Below are positions 8,612-18,368 of a stretch of DNA of 64,000 bases, piece by piece. The notes beneath the pieces are model-generated. The model was given only the letters and a program-made list of their open reading frames with translations, made no database searches and was not told where the DNA came from. Where the stretch lies: contig DATMNI010000467.1 in NCBI GenBank assembly GCA_035570275.1, forward strand, positions 1-64,000. Direction: 5' to 3'. The DNA comes from DATMNI01 sp035570275. Lineage in GTDB: Bacteria; Acidobacteriota; Terriglobia; Bryobacterales; Bryobacteraceae. Each line of letters starts with the position of its first letter. The first letter of the stretch is position 1. The translations under genes were made by a program, and so were the position numbers.

Positions 8612-11389
8612 ATGAAAAAACTGGTCTTCATGATGTGCATCGCCGCAACACTGCGGGCCGCCGTGCAAACGCCGGAGCAGTACTTCGGATTCCGCATTGG
8701 CAGCGACAGGAAGCTGGTGCGCTGGGACAAAATTGTCGAGTACCTGCAGGCGGTGGCCAACGGAACCGACCGCGTGAAGTTTCGCAATCTCGGGCCGACC
8801 ACCAGCGGGAATCCGTTCATCATGCTGGAGATCAGTTCGGCCGCGAACCTGAAGAATCTCGATCACATCAAAAACCTGGAGCGCAAGCTCTACTTCCAGG
8901 GCGGCGCTCCCACCGATGCCGAACGCGACGAGATCTTCGCCTCCGGCAAGGCAGTGGTGTTCATCACCAACAACATTCACTCCACCGAGATCGGCGCATC
9001 GCAGATGGTTCTGGAACTGGTGCACCGTCTGGCCACGGACGATTCGCCGGCCGTGAAAAAGATCCTGGACAACGTGGTGTTGCTGCTGGTGCCGTCGTTG
9101 AATCCCGATGGCCAAATCCTGGTGACCGACTGGTACAACAAGACACTGGGCACACCCAGCGAAGCCAGCCCGCTGCCGTGGCTCTACCACCCTTACGCCG
9201 GCCACGACAACAACCGCGACATGTACCTCTTCTCGCAAAAGGAGAGCCAGATGGCGGCGCAGGTGCTTTGGCACGAATGGTTCCCCGCCATCTGGCTGGA
9301 TGAACACCAGCAGGGCACTTCGGGACCGCGCATCTTCACCATGCCGGCGACGGACCCGATCAACCCGAACGTGGATCCGCTGATCTACCGGCTAAACGGA
9401 ATCTACGGCCAGGGCCAGGCGGCGGCGTTGGAGGCGGAGGGCAAGACCGGGATCATTTTCAACGCCACCTACACGAATTTCTGGCAGGGCGCCATGGCCT
9501 GGGCCGGCTGGTGGCACAACCAGGTGGGCCTGCTCACGGAGGTTGCGAGCGCGCGGATCGCCACGCCGGTGGTGCAGCAGAGAGCCGACCCCTCGCGCCC
9601 GGCAGGCCCTGCTGCTGCCGGTGGCGGACGGGGCGCTGCCACCGGCCCCGCGGCATCGCCCGGCGCAGCATCGTCTGGCGCGCCAACTGCCTCGGCATCA
9701 CCTGCGGCGTCACCTGCGGGGTCACCTGGAGCGCTCAACGATTTCGAATCCGAACGCCGGCGCGCCCTGGAACGTCCCGACGAGCCGCTGCCGCCGCCGC
9801 GCGACATCACGCCGCGTACCGAGTATCCGCGCCCCTGGCTGGGCGGCAAGTGGACGCTGCGCGACATTGTGGATTACGAACTGATCGCCACCAATGCGCT
9901 GTTGGAGCAGGCCGCCGACAGCCGCGAGACGCTGCTGCACCAGATCTATCAGATCAACCGCAACACCATTGAGGCCGGCAAGAAGGGCGAGATCGGCGAA
10001 GGCAAGGACAAGACCTTCGCGATATTGATTCCCGCCGCCGAACAGCACGACCCCGATGAGGCCATCGAACTGGTGGACAAGTTGATGACCGCGGGGGTGG
10101 AAGTATACGCCGCGCCCGGCGACTTCCAGCAGGACGGGAAGACTTATTCGGCGGGCACCTTCGTGATTCCGTTCAACCAGGTCTTCGCGCGCTATGCCAA
10201 GGACTTGCTGGAGAAACAGACATACCCCGAAGTGCGGCGGTCGCCAGGCGCACCGGCCGAAGCGCCGTACGACGTTTCGGCGTGGTCGTTGGGGATGCAG
10301 TTCGGCGTCAAGACCGAATTCGCCAAGAGCGCGCTGGATAGCTCGCTGGCGCTGCGGAAACTGACGGCGACGCCGAAATTCCCGCTCCCTGCCACGAATT
10401 CGGGCGGCGCCTGGCGGTTCCCGTACCATGGCGCTCTGTCCGCCCTGGTGATGAACCGGTTGCTCAAGGGTGGCGCCAGGGTGAGCATGACGAAACCGGA
10501 CGCCGGCGGCGTGCCGTACGTAATCGCCGCGGCCAAGCCCGATGTCTGGAACAAGGCCGTGGAAGGCTTCGATGTTAGGGCCGACGCGAAACCCGACGCC
10601 AAGGCCCCGGCCAAGACGCCGCTGCTGGGCACCGCGATCAATGCCCCGCGCGTGGGCATTTACCAATCGTGGGACCCCTCCATGGATGAGGGCTGGACGC
10701 GCTTCGTCCTGGACCATTACGGGTTCGACTACACCAGGCTGCACAACGCCGACATCAAGGCCGGCAAACTGCGCCAGCGCTTCGACGCAATTGTGCTGCC
10801 CGACCAGCGCAGCAACGCCATCATGGATGGGTTGGACTACAAAACCATCGTGGAGGAGTACCGCGGCGGCCTGGGCCCGGCCGGCTTCGAGGCGCTGAAG
10901 CAGTTCGTGGCCGATGGCGGCACCCTGATCTCGCTGGGCGAGGCTTCCAATCTGCTGGTGGACAAGTTGCCGTTGGGCGTGAAGGACCTCAAGCGCACCG
11001 TCAACCGCGACCAGCATTTCGCGCCGGGAACGATCGTTAATCTGCAGGTGGACACGTCGCATCCGGTGGGGTGGGGTTTGGCGCCGGACACGTACGGGTT
11101 TTACATCAACTCGCCGTTCTTCCAACTGATGGAGGGCTTCTCGTCGCAGAAGGTGAGCGTGGTGGCGCGGTATCCCAACACGGGCGTGAACGCTTCGGGC
11201 TGGCTGCGTGGCGAGGAACTGATGTATGGCCACGCCGCGGTGGTTTCGGTGGAGATGAATCCCGGGAAAGTAGTGCTTTTCGGCATCCGCCCGCAACACC
11301 GCGCCCAGGCCCACGCCACCTTCCCGCTGTTGTTCAACGCGCTCTACTGGTCCGCGGAAGGGGATTTGGCAAGCACCAAGGCGCAGTAG
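8612..11389 (+). CDS. Secreted M14-family zinc carboxypeptidase
   Basis: 925-residue zinc peptidase, probably exported (hydrophobic residues 3-17). The M14 catalytic set is visible: zinc ligands H123-S-T-E126 and H232 (in WLDEHQ), the PSLNPDG segment (161-167), N200/R202 in DNNRDMY, and a glutamate in LLTEVAS (E310) in the position of the general base. A low-complexity Ala/Pro/Gly/Ser linker (about 323-376) separates the catalytic domain from a long C-terminal part (about 380-925) whose fold I cannot name; its middle has a segment beginning RVGIYQSW that resembles the glutamine-amidotransferase-like fold seen in related exported M14 proteins. An AGAGG site precedes the ATG. It probably cleaves peptides in the periplasm or medium for nutrition. 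Confidence 0.9.
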   Translation: MKKLVFMMCIAATLRAAVQTPEQYFGFRIGSDRKLVRWDKIVEYLQAVANGTDRVKFRNLGPTTSGNPFIMLEISSAANLKNLDHIKNLERKLYFQGGAPTDAERDEIFASGKAVVFITNNIHSTEIGASQMVLELVHRLATDDSPAVKKILDNVVLLLVPSLNPDGQILVTDWYNKTLGTPSEASPLPWLYHPYAGHDNNRDMYLFSQKESQMAAQVLWHEWFPAIWLDEHQQGTSGPRIFTMPATDPINPNVDPLIYRLNGIYGQGQAAALEAEGKTGIIFNATYTNFWQGAMAWAGWWHNQVGLLTEVASARIATPVVQQRADPSRPAGPAAAGGGRGAATGPAASPGAASSGAPTASASPAASPAGSPGALNDFESERRRALERPDEPLPPPRDITPRTEYPRPWLGGKWTLRDIVDYELIATNALLEQAADSRETLLHQIYQINRNTIEAGKKGEIGEGKDKTFAILIPAAEQHDPDEAIELVDKLMTAGVEVYAAPGDFQQDGKTYSAGTFVIPFNQVFARYAKDLLEKQTYPEVRRSPGAPAEAPYDVSAWSLGMQFGVKTEFAKSALDSSLALRKLTATPKFPLPATNSGGAWRFPYHGALSALVMNRLLKGGARVSMTKPDAGGVPYVIAAAKPDVWNKAVEGFDVRADAKPDAKAPAKTPLLGTAINAPRVGIYQSWDPSMDEGWTRFVLDHYGFDYTRLHNADIKAGKLRQRFDAIVLPDQRSNAIMDGLDYKTIVEEYRGGLGPAGFEALKQFVADGGTLISLGEASNLLVDKLPLGVKDLKRTVNRDQHFAPGTIVNLQVDTSHPVGWGLAPDTYGFYINSPFFQLMEGFSSQKVSVVARYPNTGVNASGWLRGEELMYGHAAVVSVEMNPGKVVLFGIRPQHRAQAHATFPLLFNALYWSAEGDLASTKAQ

Positions 11390-11397
11390 CCGAAAAG

Positions 11398-11434
11398 CGG
11401 TGGCCGGTGGCCGCTGGCCGCTGGCCGGTGGTGT
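11398..11434. repeat. Short GGTGGCCGGT-type direct repeat tract
   Basis: Tandem variants of GGTGGCCGGTGGCC and GCTGGCC nine bases after the peptidase stop. A similar tract at 25722-25765 follows another gene at a similar distance, so this is a small dispersed family placed at 3' ends. Confidence 0.6.
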
Positions 11435-11619
11435 GTTCACCGCCCGGGCGGACGCCCGGGCTGACAACTGCCCCACCGGGCCGCGATTCCTTCGGCCTCA
11501 ACCCAAAGCTGCCTCAAAAAGCTCCCTCAACCAACAAGCCCGTACGGTTCACTGCGCTTCCGCCCTCATGACGCAGGCCGCACGGGTCCGTTAACTCAGG
11601 TTCAATGAACCTGAGCCAT

Positions 11620-12186
11620 CTAGCTGGCTGTCTCGTTTTTGGCGGCCGAGTCAGAGTGCATGCTGGTGTAAATGGACAGAGCCAGCGCGACAATGACGAT
11701 GTTCTTGATGATGTACTGTCCCTCCATGGTGGGCACCATGGCGGCCTGCCAGACCACGCCGGGCAAGAGGACAAGAGGCATGGCGGTGGTACAAATGTGG
11801 AGCATGAGCAGCCCCATCGCCGGGCGCTCCATCCGGGGGATCAGAAACAGAGTCCCGATGAGCATCTCGTAGCAGGAGAACAGGACCATAAAGGTGGGCA
11901 GCGGGATGAACGGTACGGTCTTGGCCCACATCGCCGAGACCAGAGGCCCGGCCGCGCTGACACCGATCGCCTTCAGGATCCCGAACCAAAAGTAGATGAC
12001 GAATATCGCAATTCTGGCGAATGGCACGTTCAGCAGCCGCAAGGACGCGAAAGGATCCTCATCGCCTTTGAAACGGATAAAAACGCGGGTAAATGAACCC
12101 CGGTCGGCAGTCGTCGTATTCCTGTCGGCAATCGTCGTCTTCCGATCGGCAATCGTCGTCTTCCGGTCGGTAATCGTGGTATTCAT
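11620..12186 (-). CDS. DoxX-like integral membrane protein
   Basis: 188 residues with four predicted membrane helices (about 55-75, 93-115, 122-145 and 155-175) in the arrangement of the DoxX/DUF417 family. Members are small inner-membrane proteins sometimes linked to redox or thiosulfate metabolism; specific activity here is unknown. I start at the ATG at 12184-12186 because AGAGGGGA sits about ten bases upstream; a longer frame to 12237 would add 17 residues without a site. The N-terminal 30 residues are four near-copies of the heptad TTIADRK, encoded by a 21-base tandem repeat, and are charged and likely disordered. The gene stands alone on this strand, followed downstream by the RDD gene in the same orientation only at a distance. 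Confidence 0.8.
   Translation of the reverse strand: MNTTITDRKTTIADRKTTIADRNTTTADRGSFTRVFIRFKGDEDPFASLRLLNVPFARIAIFVIYFWFGILKAIGVSAAGPLVSAMWAKTVPFIPLPTFMVLFSCYEMLIGTLFLIPRMERPAMGLLMLHICTTAMPLVLLPGVVWQAAMVPTMEGQYIIKNIVIVALALSIYTSMHSDSAAKNETAS
12101..12183 (-). repeat. 21-bp in-frame tandem repeat inside the DoxX-like gene
   Basis: Four copies of a 21-base unit built on CGGTCGGCAATCGTCGTCTT on the plus strand, coding the heptad TTIADRK and variants. The unit length keeps the frame, so copy number can vary without breaking the protein. Confidence 0.85.
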
Positions 12187-12874
12187 GGCTGTCTTCCCCT
12201 CTGGCCTCAGTTGATGTCCCATTTGAGACTGAAACAATCGTACATTGCCTGCCTATGTTTGATGGACGGGCAAACGCGGTAGTTGCCTACCCGTAAACTA
12301 CCCAGTTCGTGTTAATGTTACACACCAGTCCGATGGCGTGGGCATCGGTCGGCGGGGCGAGGGCTGAGATCGGGAACACCGGCTGGGAAGCTCCTAAGGC
12401 CGATTGGTCGGGGTTAGACCGTCTTTGAATCCACCACCGCCGAGCAAGCTCATTCGGGTCTTCACCGGTAACGCCGCAAAGCTATCTTTGGATAGTCAAG
12501 GTGACTTTGCCAACAGGCTCGGGGATACAGGCGGGCGCGCTTTTTTCGCTCCGGGATTCCAACTTGTCCGTGATTCCAATCCGGCGTCCGGTTATCCTGT
12601 GGAGTGGGTGGAGTAACTGGAATGGCGCCGGTCTGGAAGGGTCTCCAATGCCGCTTAGGAAAGACCGCCGCAATGCCATCGTAAGCCCCTATGAGGATGC
12701 AGATGGTCGGCCCTTCGCTGAATTCGAACGGGCCATGCTACGGGATAGAACGAAGGCGGGTCCGGATTCCGCCGGTCGGGAGGGACGCATCGGCGGGCAC
12801 CGGATAGGAATTCGTGGACCCCGCGGTGTGGTGGTGGCACACTTCTTGGACTCCAGGGTGGCCTATTCCCAGCC
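12187..12874. other. Intergenic region without a recognised gene
   Basis: About 690 bases upstream of the DoxX-like gene and downstream of the RDD gene. I see no supported coding region; the open frames here lack domain features and the plus-strand one runs across the RDD gene. No tRNA or known riboswitch was recognised. Confidence 0.5.
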
Positions 12875-13819
12875 CTACCGCCGCCGGAAGATCTCCGATT
12901 CCAGCCTTCGCGGCGTGGCGAACGTGCGGGAGATGTGGTCCTGCCAGGCCAGGCATTCCTCGTCGGCCAGCGACCACAACAAACCCAGGAGGGTGCAGCG
13001 GCTCAGGCACGCCGCGGCAAAACGCACTACGCGGGTTCCGTCTTCCGGCGGGAAGCCGTCGAATGTCGTGAGGCGCAGTTGCGTCCAGTGCATCCCGGCG
13101 GTTTCCGAGCCCGCGATGGCGAAGAGCAGACCGTAGGTGAATCCGATCAGAAGGAACATACCCCCAAACACCATCAGGTTGGGCTTCGTCAGCAGAAACT
13201 CGCCGCCCATCATCCGGAACACCAGAAGGAACAGGCCGTACGCGATCAGCACCATGCTCCAGTCCAGCGCCGAGGCCACGGCCCGGTGTTGCGTGGTGGC
13301 CACCGGCAGTTCGCAAAAGATCACGGCGTCAACCGAGGTGTTCAGGGCGCGCGGCTTCGGCACCGATGCGAGAAAATCCAGTTGCGCCTGTGCTTCCACA
13401 GGTGGTTTGCGCCGCTTCTCCGATTGCGCCTCCGGTTTGGCTGGAGCCTGGGTCCCCGACTCCACTTTGGCTCGGGGCCGCGGCGTTTCGGCCAAACCTG
13501 GAGCATAGCAGACGATGGGGATCACATTCGAAGGATGGGCCTCGTGGAATAGACGTCCTTGCACGGCGACAGTGCGCCTGGCAGCCGGGCGGCGCGCTGC
13601 CGGACCCGGCGCCCGCTTGTTGGGGACGGCCTGCAACTGAGGCCGCGGAGCGGGACCCGCCGTGGTGGATGCCGTAATCGGTTGCATTTGCGCGGCCAGC
13701 GCGCCGTTAGTATGCGGCGGGGCAAATTCGCTGGTCAGGCTATCGCCCGGCTTGCGGCCACACCGGCGGCAGCGGTGTTCGCCTTCTCCATTACGCGTAC
13801 CACAATAACTGCAAGTCAT
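12875..13819 (-). CDS. Zinc-ribbon plus RDD-family membrane protein
   Basis: 314 residues from the ATG at 13817-13819. The N-terminus MTCSYCGTRNGEG, with a second C-R-R-C pair, is a four-cysteine zinc ribbon (about residues 3-25). A long Pro/Ala/Arg-rich, probably disordered, stretch follows (about 30-170). The C-terminal part is an RDD-type domain with membrane helices at about 182-202 and 213-240, then the amphipathic GMHWTQLRLTTFDG segment and a last helix with RFAAACLSRCTLLGLLWSL. RDD proteins are poorly characterised; some act in ion exchange. A TTG further upstream at 13843 is in frame, but the ATG gives the zinc ribbon directly. It is divergent from lptD, so the 130 bases between them should hold both promoters. 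Confidence 0.82.
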   Translation of the reverse strand: MTCSYCGTRNGEGEHRCRRCGRKPGDSLTSEFAPPHTNGALAAQMQPITASTTAGPAPRPQLQAVPNKRAPGPAARRPAARRTVAVQGRLFHEAHPSNVIPIVCYAPGLAETPRPRAKVESGTQAPAKPEAQSEKRRKPPVEAQAQLDFLASVPKPRALNTSVDAVIFCELPVATTQHRAVASALDWSMVLIAYGLFLLVFRMMGGEFLLTKPNLMVFGGMFLLIGFTYGLLFAIAGSETAGMHWTQLRLTTFDGFPPEDGTRVVRFAAACLSRCTLLGLLWSLADEECLAWQDHISRTFATPRRLESEIFRRR

Positions 13820-13951
13820 GTCGCCTAGGTTCCCTACCTCCAACCCGATTCAAATGCCACCAGAATTGCCGCATCCTAACTTACAGCAATTTCGCCGACA
13901 GCACCTTCGCAGATTGCAACTTCGGCCCCGGAAGTGTGTTAGCTTCTTCGT

Positions 13952-16570
13952 TTGGGGCACTCGCGGAAAACAACTCTTCTTGTTCTTACCACATCGTTTC
14001 AGCCTTGTCACGAGAAATCTTCGAGTAACAGGTACGGTTTCACTCTCAGGGCATTGGCTGGACTGATTTTAGCTGCCGGGGCATGCGCCCAGGAGCAAGC
14101 CGCTCCAGTCCAGGGGCAAGCCGCTCCGGCCCAAGGCCAGACCGCTCCGGCCCAAGGCCAAACCGCTCCGGCCCAGGGGCAAGCCACTCCGGCCCAGGGC
14201 CAAACCCCTCCAGCCCAGGGCCAAACCGCTCCGACCAAGGGCCAAACCCTTCTTCCCAAGGAACCGCCACCCGCCGTGCCGCCCCTAAGCCTCACTTTCG
14301 GCGAATGGAACATCCGATGCGACAGTTGTGAAAGCATCGGCAAAGAGCGGCATCTGAGAGGCCTCAATGGCCGGCAAGTTGAGTTGGAAGACAACCAAAT
14401 GCTCTTCCGGGCCGACGAGATCGATGCCGACGAAGACACCGGCGACGTCCAGGCCCGCGGCCACGTCTACTATCGCAACTTCGACAAAAACGAGCAGATC
14501 TGGGCCGAGCGCGTGGAGTATAACACCGAGGACGAGAAGGGCAAGTTCTACGATGTGCGCGGCGAGACCCGCCCCAAAATCATCACCCGTCCGGGCGTGC
14601 TCACCACCAACGCGCCGTACCACTTCGAGGGCAAATGGGCCGAGCGCATCGGCGAACGATACATCCTGCACGACGGCTGGATCACCAATTGCAAACTCCC
14701 CAGGCCGTGGTGGCGTATGCGCGGCCCCAGGTTCGTCATTGTTCCCGGAGATCATGTCACCGCGTACCGCAGTGTGTTCATTCTACGCATGGTGCCGGTA
14801 TTCTTTTCCCCGTTCTTCTATCACTCGCTGCAGAAAGAACCGCGTAAGAGCGGTTTCCTGATGCCCACCATCCAGCCCTCCGGCAGCCGGGGTTTCGCGT
14901 TCGGCCTTGGCTACTTCTGGGCCATCAACCGCAGCTACGACCTCACCTATCGCATTCTCGACTACACCTCGCGCGGCTACGCGCATCACTTCGATTTCAG
15001 CGGCAAGCCCCGCTTGGGCACGGATTACGACGCCATTGTCTACGGCGTGCAGGACCGCGGCGACCCGAACAGCGGCAATCCCCCGCAGAAGTACGGCGGG
15101 CTCAGCCTTTCACTGATCGGCAAATCCGACCTGGGCGCCGGCTGGACGGGACGTGTCAGCATCAACTACATCACCTCCTTCCGGTTCCGCCAGAACTGGA
15201 CGCAATCCTTCAACGAAGCCATCGGCTCGGAAATCCATTCGGTCGGTTTCGTAAACAAGAATTGGTCCACTTATACGGTCAACGTCGTTTTCTCGCGCCT
15301 GGAGAACTTCCAGCAAGCCGAAGTGCTCATCACGCCGCCGGGCTCCACCAGTTCGCACTATGTGGCCGACGCCGTGACCATCCGCAAGTTGCCGGAAGTG
15401 GAATTCGGCAGCCGCGACCGGCAGATCTGGAACGGGGTGCCGCTCTGGTTTTCCTTCGATTCCGCGGCAGGATTGCTGTACCGCTCGCAACCGGTCTTCG
15501 AAGGCAACACGCTGGTGGATAGCTTCCAGACCGGCCAGTTCATGAACCGCAGCAACCTGGTGCCCAAGATTTCGAGCGCTTTTCATTGGGGCGATTTCAA
15601 CCTGGTTCCCACTTTTGCCCTCCACGAAACCTCTTACAGCGAAGCCCAGGTGCCTTACCTGGACCGGTACCACACCGTGGGCACCAACCTGGTGCGCAGC
15701 GCGCGCGATTTCTCGATGGACCTGATTTTCCCATCGCTGGCGCGCGTCTTCAACAAGAAATCCAGGTTCGGCGACAAGTTGAAGCATGTCATCGAGCCCC
15801 GCGCCACTTACCGGTATGTTACCGGCGTAGGCAGCGATTTCAATCGCTTCATCCGTTTCGACGAGACCGACCTGCTGTCCAACACCAACGAACTGGCGCT
15901 TTCACTTACCAATCGCATCTACGCCAAGCGGGGCGATTCGGTGGAAGAAATCTTCACCTGGGAACTGATGCAGAAGCGGTACTTCGACCCTACGTTCGGC
16001 GGCGCCTTGATTGCCGGCCAGCGCAACGTGGTGGCCAGTTCCAGCGATCTGACGGCCTACGCCTACCTGGTGGGCCCGCGCAGCACCTCGCCGGTGGTTT
16101 CGCTGTTGCGCATCAACCCCTTCCTCGGCCTGGGGATTCAATGGCAGGCCGACTACGACCCTCGCCGCCACGGCATTGTGGACAGCAGCTTTTCGGTGGA
16201 CTACCGCTGGAAGAAGTATTTCGTCTCCGCCGGTCACAACGAGGTCCACACCGACCCTGCCCTGAACACCGCCGCCAGTGGCGCGTTCGGGTCGGGGATC
16301 GCCAACCAGATGCGCTTCAAGACCGGCTTCGGCGACCCCAACCACCGCGGCTGGAACGCCGCCGGCGAAGTCATCTACGACTACCGCCAAGGCGTAGTCC
16401 AATACACCACCGAGCAAGTCACTTATAACACCGATTGCTGCGGCATCAGCGTGCAATACCATCGTTTCAACATTGGCCTGCGCGACGAAAGCCAATTCCG
16501 CGTGGCCTTTTCGGTGGCCAACATCAGCACCACGCTAGGCAACCTGAAAAAGCAGGACCGGCTGTTTTAG
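13952..16570 (+). CDS. lptD: LPS-assembly protein LptD (OstA/Imp)
   Basis: 872-residue outer-membrane beta-barrel that inserts lipopolysaccharide into the outer leaflet together with LptE. The start must be the TTG at 13952, since a TAG lies in frame just before and no ATG follows before the signal sequence (LAGLILAAGACAQ). Residues about 48-105 are a Pro/Ala/Gln tandem repeat. An OstA/LptA-like jellyroll domain follows (about 120-260; LEDNQMLFRADEIDADEDTG, VQARGHVYYRN), then the barrel domain with LptD signatures such as PVFFSPFFYHSLQ and KSGFLMPTI and many alternating aromatic strands to the C-terminus. Length is typical for LptD. Presence of the gene shows that the organism makes an LPS-type outer membrane, in line with the heptose genes at 18747-21923. 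Confidence 0.93.
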   Translation: MGHSRKTTLLVLTTSFQPCHEKSSSNRYGFTLRALAGLILAAGACAQEQAAPVQGQAAPAQGQTAPAQGQTAPAQGQATPAQGQTPPAQGQTAPTKGQTLLPKEPPPAVPPLSLTFGEWNIRCDSCESIGKERHLRGLNGRQVELEDNQMLFRADEIDADEDTGDVQARGHVYYRNFDKNEQIWAERVEYNTEDEKGKFYDVRGETRPKIITRPGVLTTNAPYHFEGKWAERIGERYILHDGWITNCKLPRPWWRMRGPRFVIVPGDHVTAYRSVFILRMVPVFFSPFFYHSLQKEPRKSGFLMPTIQPSGSRGFAFGLGYFWAINRSYDLTYRILDYTSRGYAHHFDFSGKPRLGTDYDAIVYGVQDRGDPNSGNPPQKYGGLSLSLIGKSDLGAGWTGRVSINYITSFRFRQNWTQSFNEAIGSEIHSVGFVNKNWSTYTVNVVFSRLENFQQAEVLITPPGSTSSHYVADAVTIRKLPEVEFGSRDRQIWNGVPLWFSFDSAAGLLYRSQPVFEGNTLVDSFQTGQFMNRSNLVPKISSAFHWGDFNLVPTFALHETSYSEAQVPYLDRYHTVGTNLVRSARDFSMDLIFPSLARVFNKKSRFGDKLKHVIEPRATYRYVTGVGSDFNRFIRFDETDLLSNTNELALSLTNRIYAKRGDSVEEIFTWELMQKRYFDPTFGGALIAGQRNVVASSSDLTAYAYLVGPRSTSPVVSLLRINPFLGLGIQWQADYDPRRHGIVDSSFSVDYRWKKYFVSAGHNEVHTDPALNTAASGAFGSGIANQMRFKTGFGDPNHRGWNAAGEVIYDYRQGVVQYTTEQVTYNTDCCGISVQYHRFNIGLRDESQFRVAFSVANISTTLGNLKKQDRLF
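14101..14247 (+). repeat. 21-bp in-frame tandem repeat in lptD
   Basis: About seven copies of a 21-base unit built around GCTCCGGCCCAAGGCCAGAC, coding the heptad APAQGQT with small variants. It lies directly after the signal peptide and makes a flexible periplasmic spacer before the OstA domain. Confidence 0.9.
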
Positions 16571-16706
16571 GTGACGCCGGTTTACCGGATTCAGCGGCAG
16601 CAATGCGGCCGCGGCTGCTTGAACCCGTACCGAACCATTTGATGAGCGGGCGAAAGGGCGGGACGATTGGCTAGACTCATATTGAACTGCCAGTGGATCT
16701 CGACCA

Positions 16707-17834
16707 GTGGAACTCGACATCAAAACCATAGCCGAACGCGCCCGCGATTTTCGCCAGACGCTGCGCACGGCCCAACAGCGGATTGGCAACGCCGGCTTCG
16801 AATGGTATCCCTATGACACCCTGGCGGCGCTCGATCACCTCGACAAACTCCTCACCGGCGGCGACCGATTCCTGCTGAGCCCCGGCGACCGGCGCGTCCT
16901 CGACCTGGGCTGTGGCGATGGCGAACTGGCCTTCTTCCTGGAAACCCTGGGTTACCAGGTGGCGGCCGTCGATCACCCGCTTTACAACCACAACGGCATG
17001 CGCGGCGTGCGGGCATTGAAGGCGGCACTTGGCTCGGCCATCGAGATTCACGAGATCGATCTCGACCGCCCCTTCACGCTGCCGCACGATACCTACCACC
17101 TGGTGCTCTTCCTCGGCATCCTCTACCACCTGCGCAACCCATTTTATGTTTTGGAAGAACTGGCCCGCCGCGCCGGCCAGTGTTTGCTCAGCACGCGCGT
17201 GGCACGCCGCTTTCCCAACGGCGCCGCCATGCCAGCGGGTCTGTCGCTGGCCTATCTGGTGGGCGAAGACGAACTCAATGACGATAACAGCAACTATTTC
17301 ATTTTTTCCGAGGCAGGCCTGCGCGTGATGCTGCAGCGCGCCCACTGGGAAGTGCGCCAGTACATCAGCCTGGGCGACACCGTGCATTCCGACCCGGTGC
17401 GGCCCGACCGTGACGAGCGCGCCTTCTGCCTGCTGCGCAGCCGTCACAACCGCCTCGCCAACCTGGAACTGCTGGAAGGCTGGCACGAAAGCGAAGAGAC
17501 CGGCTGGCGCTGGACCAGGCGCGAATTCGCCGTGCAGATCCGTGGCATCGGGAAGGCATTAAACATGACGGGCACGGCATTTACCATGAAGATATACGTG
17601 CCTGAGGAGTCGCTGCAACGGCTAGGCCCGCTCACGCTTTCATCCAGCGCCGGTGGCCGCGAATTGGAACCCGCAATTTACGAAACGCCCGGTCTGCATA
17701 CGCTGGTCCGCCACTTGGACGCCGCGGGCGGGGCCGAACTGCTGCTGCGGTTCCGGCTCAGCGGCGCCCTGCCGCCGGACCAGGAGGATGACCGGGAGCG
17801 CGGCATTATCGTCGGCTCGATCACGGTGGAGTAA
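16707..17834 (+). CDS. Class I SAM-dependent methyltransferase (DUF1698/CmoB-like)
   Basis: 375 residues from a GTG. A Rossmann methyltransferase core occupies about residues 40-220, with motif I VLDLGCGDGELAFF (about 64-77), an acidic loop AAVDHP and motif IV/V HLVLFLGILYHLRNPFYVLE. The NAGFEWYPYDTL start and GILYHLRNP segment resemble the carboxymethyluridine tRNA methyltransferase CmoB and DUF1698 proteins, but the C-terminal region (about 240-375) is an unrelated beta-rich domain, so a tRNA role is not established. It may instead act on a glycan or lipid near the LPS genes. The gene follows lptD by about 135 bases on the same strand. Confidence 0.82.
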   Translation: MELDIKTIAERARDFRQTLRTAQQRIGNAGFEWYPYDTLAALDHLDKLLTGGDRFLLSPGDRRVLDLGCGDGELAFFLETLGYQVAAVDHPLYNHNGMRGVRALKAALGSAIEIHEIDLDRPFTLPHDTYHLVLFLGILYHLRNPFYVLEELARRAGQCLLSTRVARRFPNGAAMPAGLSLAYLVGEDELNDDNSNYFIFSEAGLRVMLQRAHWEVRQYISLGDTVHSDPVRPDRDERAFCLLRSRHNRLANLELLEGWHESEETGWRWTRREFAVQIRGIGKALNMTGTAFTMKIYVPEESLQRLGPLTLSSSAGGRELEPAIYETPGLHTLVRHLDAAGGAELLLRFRLSGALPPDQEDDRERGIIVGSITVE

Positions 17835-17910
17835 ATCGAGACCGGCATCGTTTCGCGCCCTCGCTTAGTACACGATTTCACAAATACAGTCGCGCATTTC
17901 GACGAAACCG

Positions 17911-17972
17911 CCTCCCTAACGGTCGAGCGACAAGTCGCGGCTCTGATCGGAGCCGCGCGCGTAAGCAAGCGG
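17911..17972. repeat. Dispersed repeat of the CGGTCGAGCGACAAG type, copy 1
   Basis: Contains ACGGTCGAGCGACAAGTCGC followed by GGCTCTGA; the same 28 bases recur at 29024-29112. Both copies have CCCT before and a GTAAGC after, so the family extends beyond the shared core. Non-coding. Confidence 0.75.
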
Positions 17973-18093
17973 TTTCCCGTATACGTTAGGGAACTTCTGA
18001 AACAGTGTACTTAGCTGAGCTAGAGGAGGCGGAAACAAACCGAACATCGGACGGCGGACTCGGGTACCGTACGGGTGGATGATCGGGTCGAAA

Positions 18094-18174
18094 CGGGACA
18101 AATTGTCCCGGAAATCAACTCTAATGACTCTAACTCCCTTATTTTGAGAAAGACTCCGGGACAAATTGTCCTGG
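18094..18174. promoter_or_regulatory. Pair of GGGACAAATTGTCC palindromes
   Basis: CGGGACAAATTGTCCCG at 18094-18110 and CCGGGACAAATTGTCCTGG at 18156-18174, with centres about 63 bases apart (close to six helical turns). The symmetry and spacing suit a dimeric DNA-binding protein, but no start codon lies downstream, so this may mark an unannotated small RNA or be part of a repeat element. Confidence 0.45.
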
Positions 18175-18368
18175 ATCGACTAACAATACCCTAATGATCG
18201 GCCAGATACCAGACGGGCGGCAGCACTGGGCCTGCTGCCGGGCGCACGTCGAGACGGGCAGCAGGGGGGAAGGGAGGGAAGCCTGATTGAGAATGCCAAC
18301 CCGCCCCTAAGCATAGCCAAGGGCTGCGCTCTTTGAAATCCCATGGAGAGGGTGACGGGATATCCCTA

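Noticed and set aside
9722..11476. 584-codon minus-strand frame opposite the M14 peptidase
   Set aside because: The plus strand encodes a peptidase with catalytic residues; the minus product is Gln/Val/Arg-rich without motifs.
12420..12560. Possible riboswitch (GCAAAGC-containing segment)
   Set aside because: A few bases resemble a GEMM-type motif, but I could not draw the needed paired stems and the next gene is not in a fitting position.
12501..13136. 211-codon plus-strand frame before the RDD gene
   Set aside because: No domain, overlaps the RDD gene in antisense and lacks a ribosome site.
14101..14247. Possible CRISPR-like array
   Set aside because: The units are directly adjacent 21-base repeats without spacers, inside lptD and in frame.
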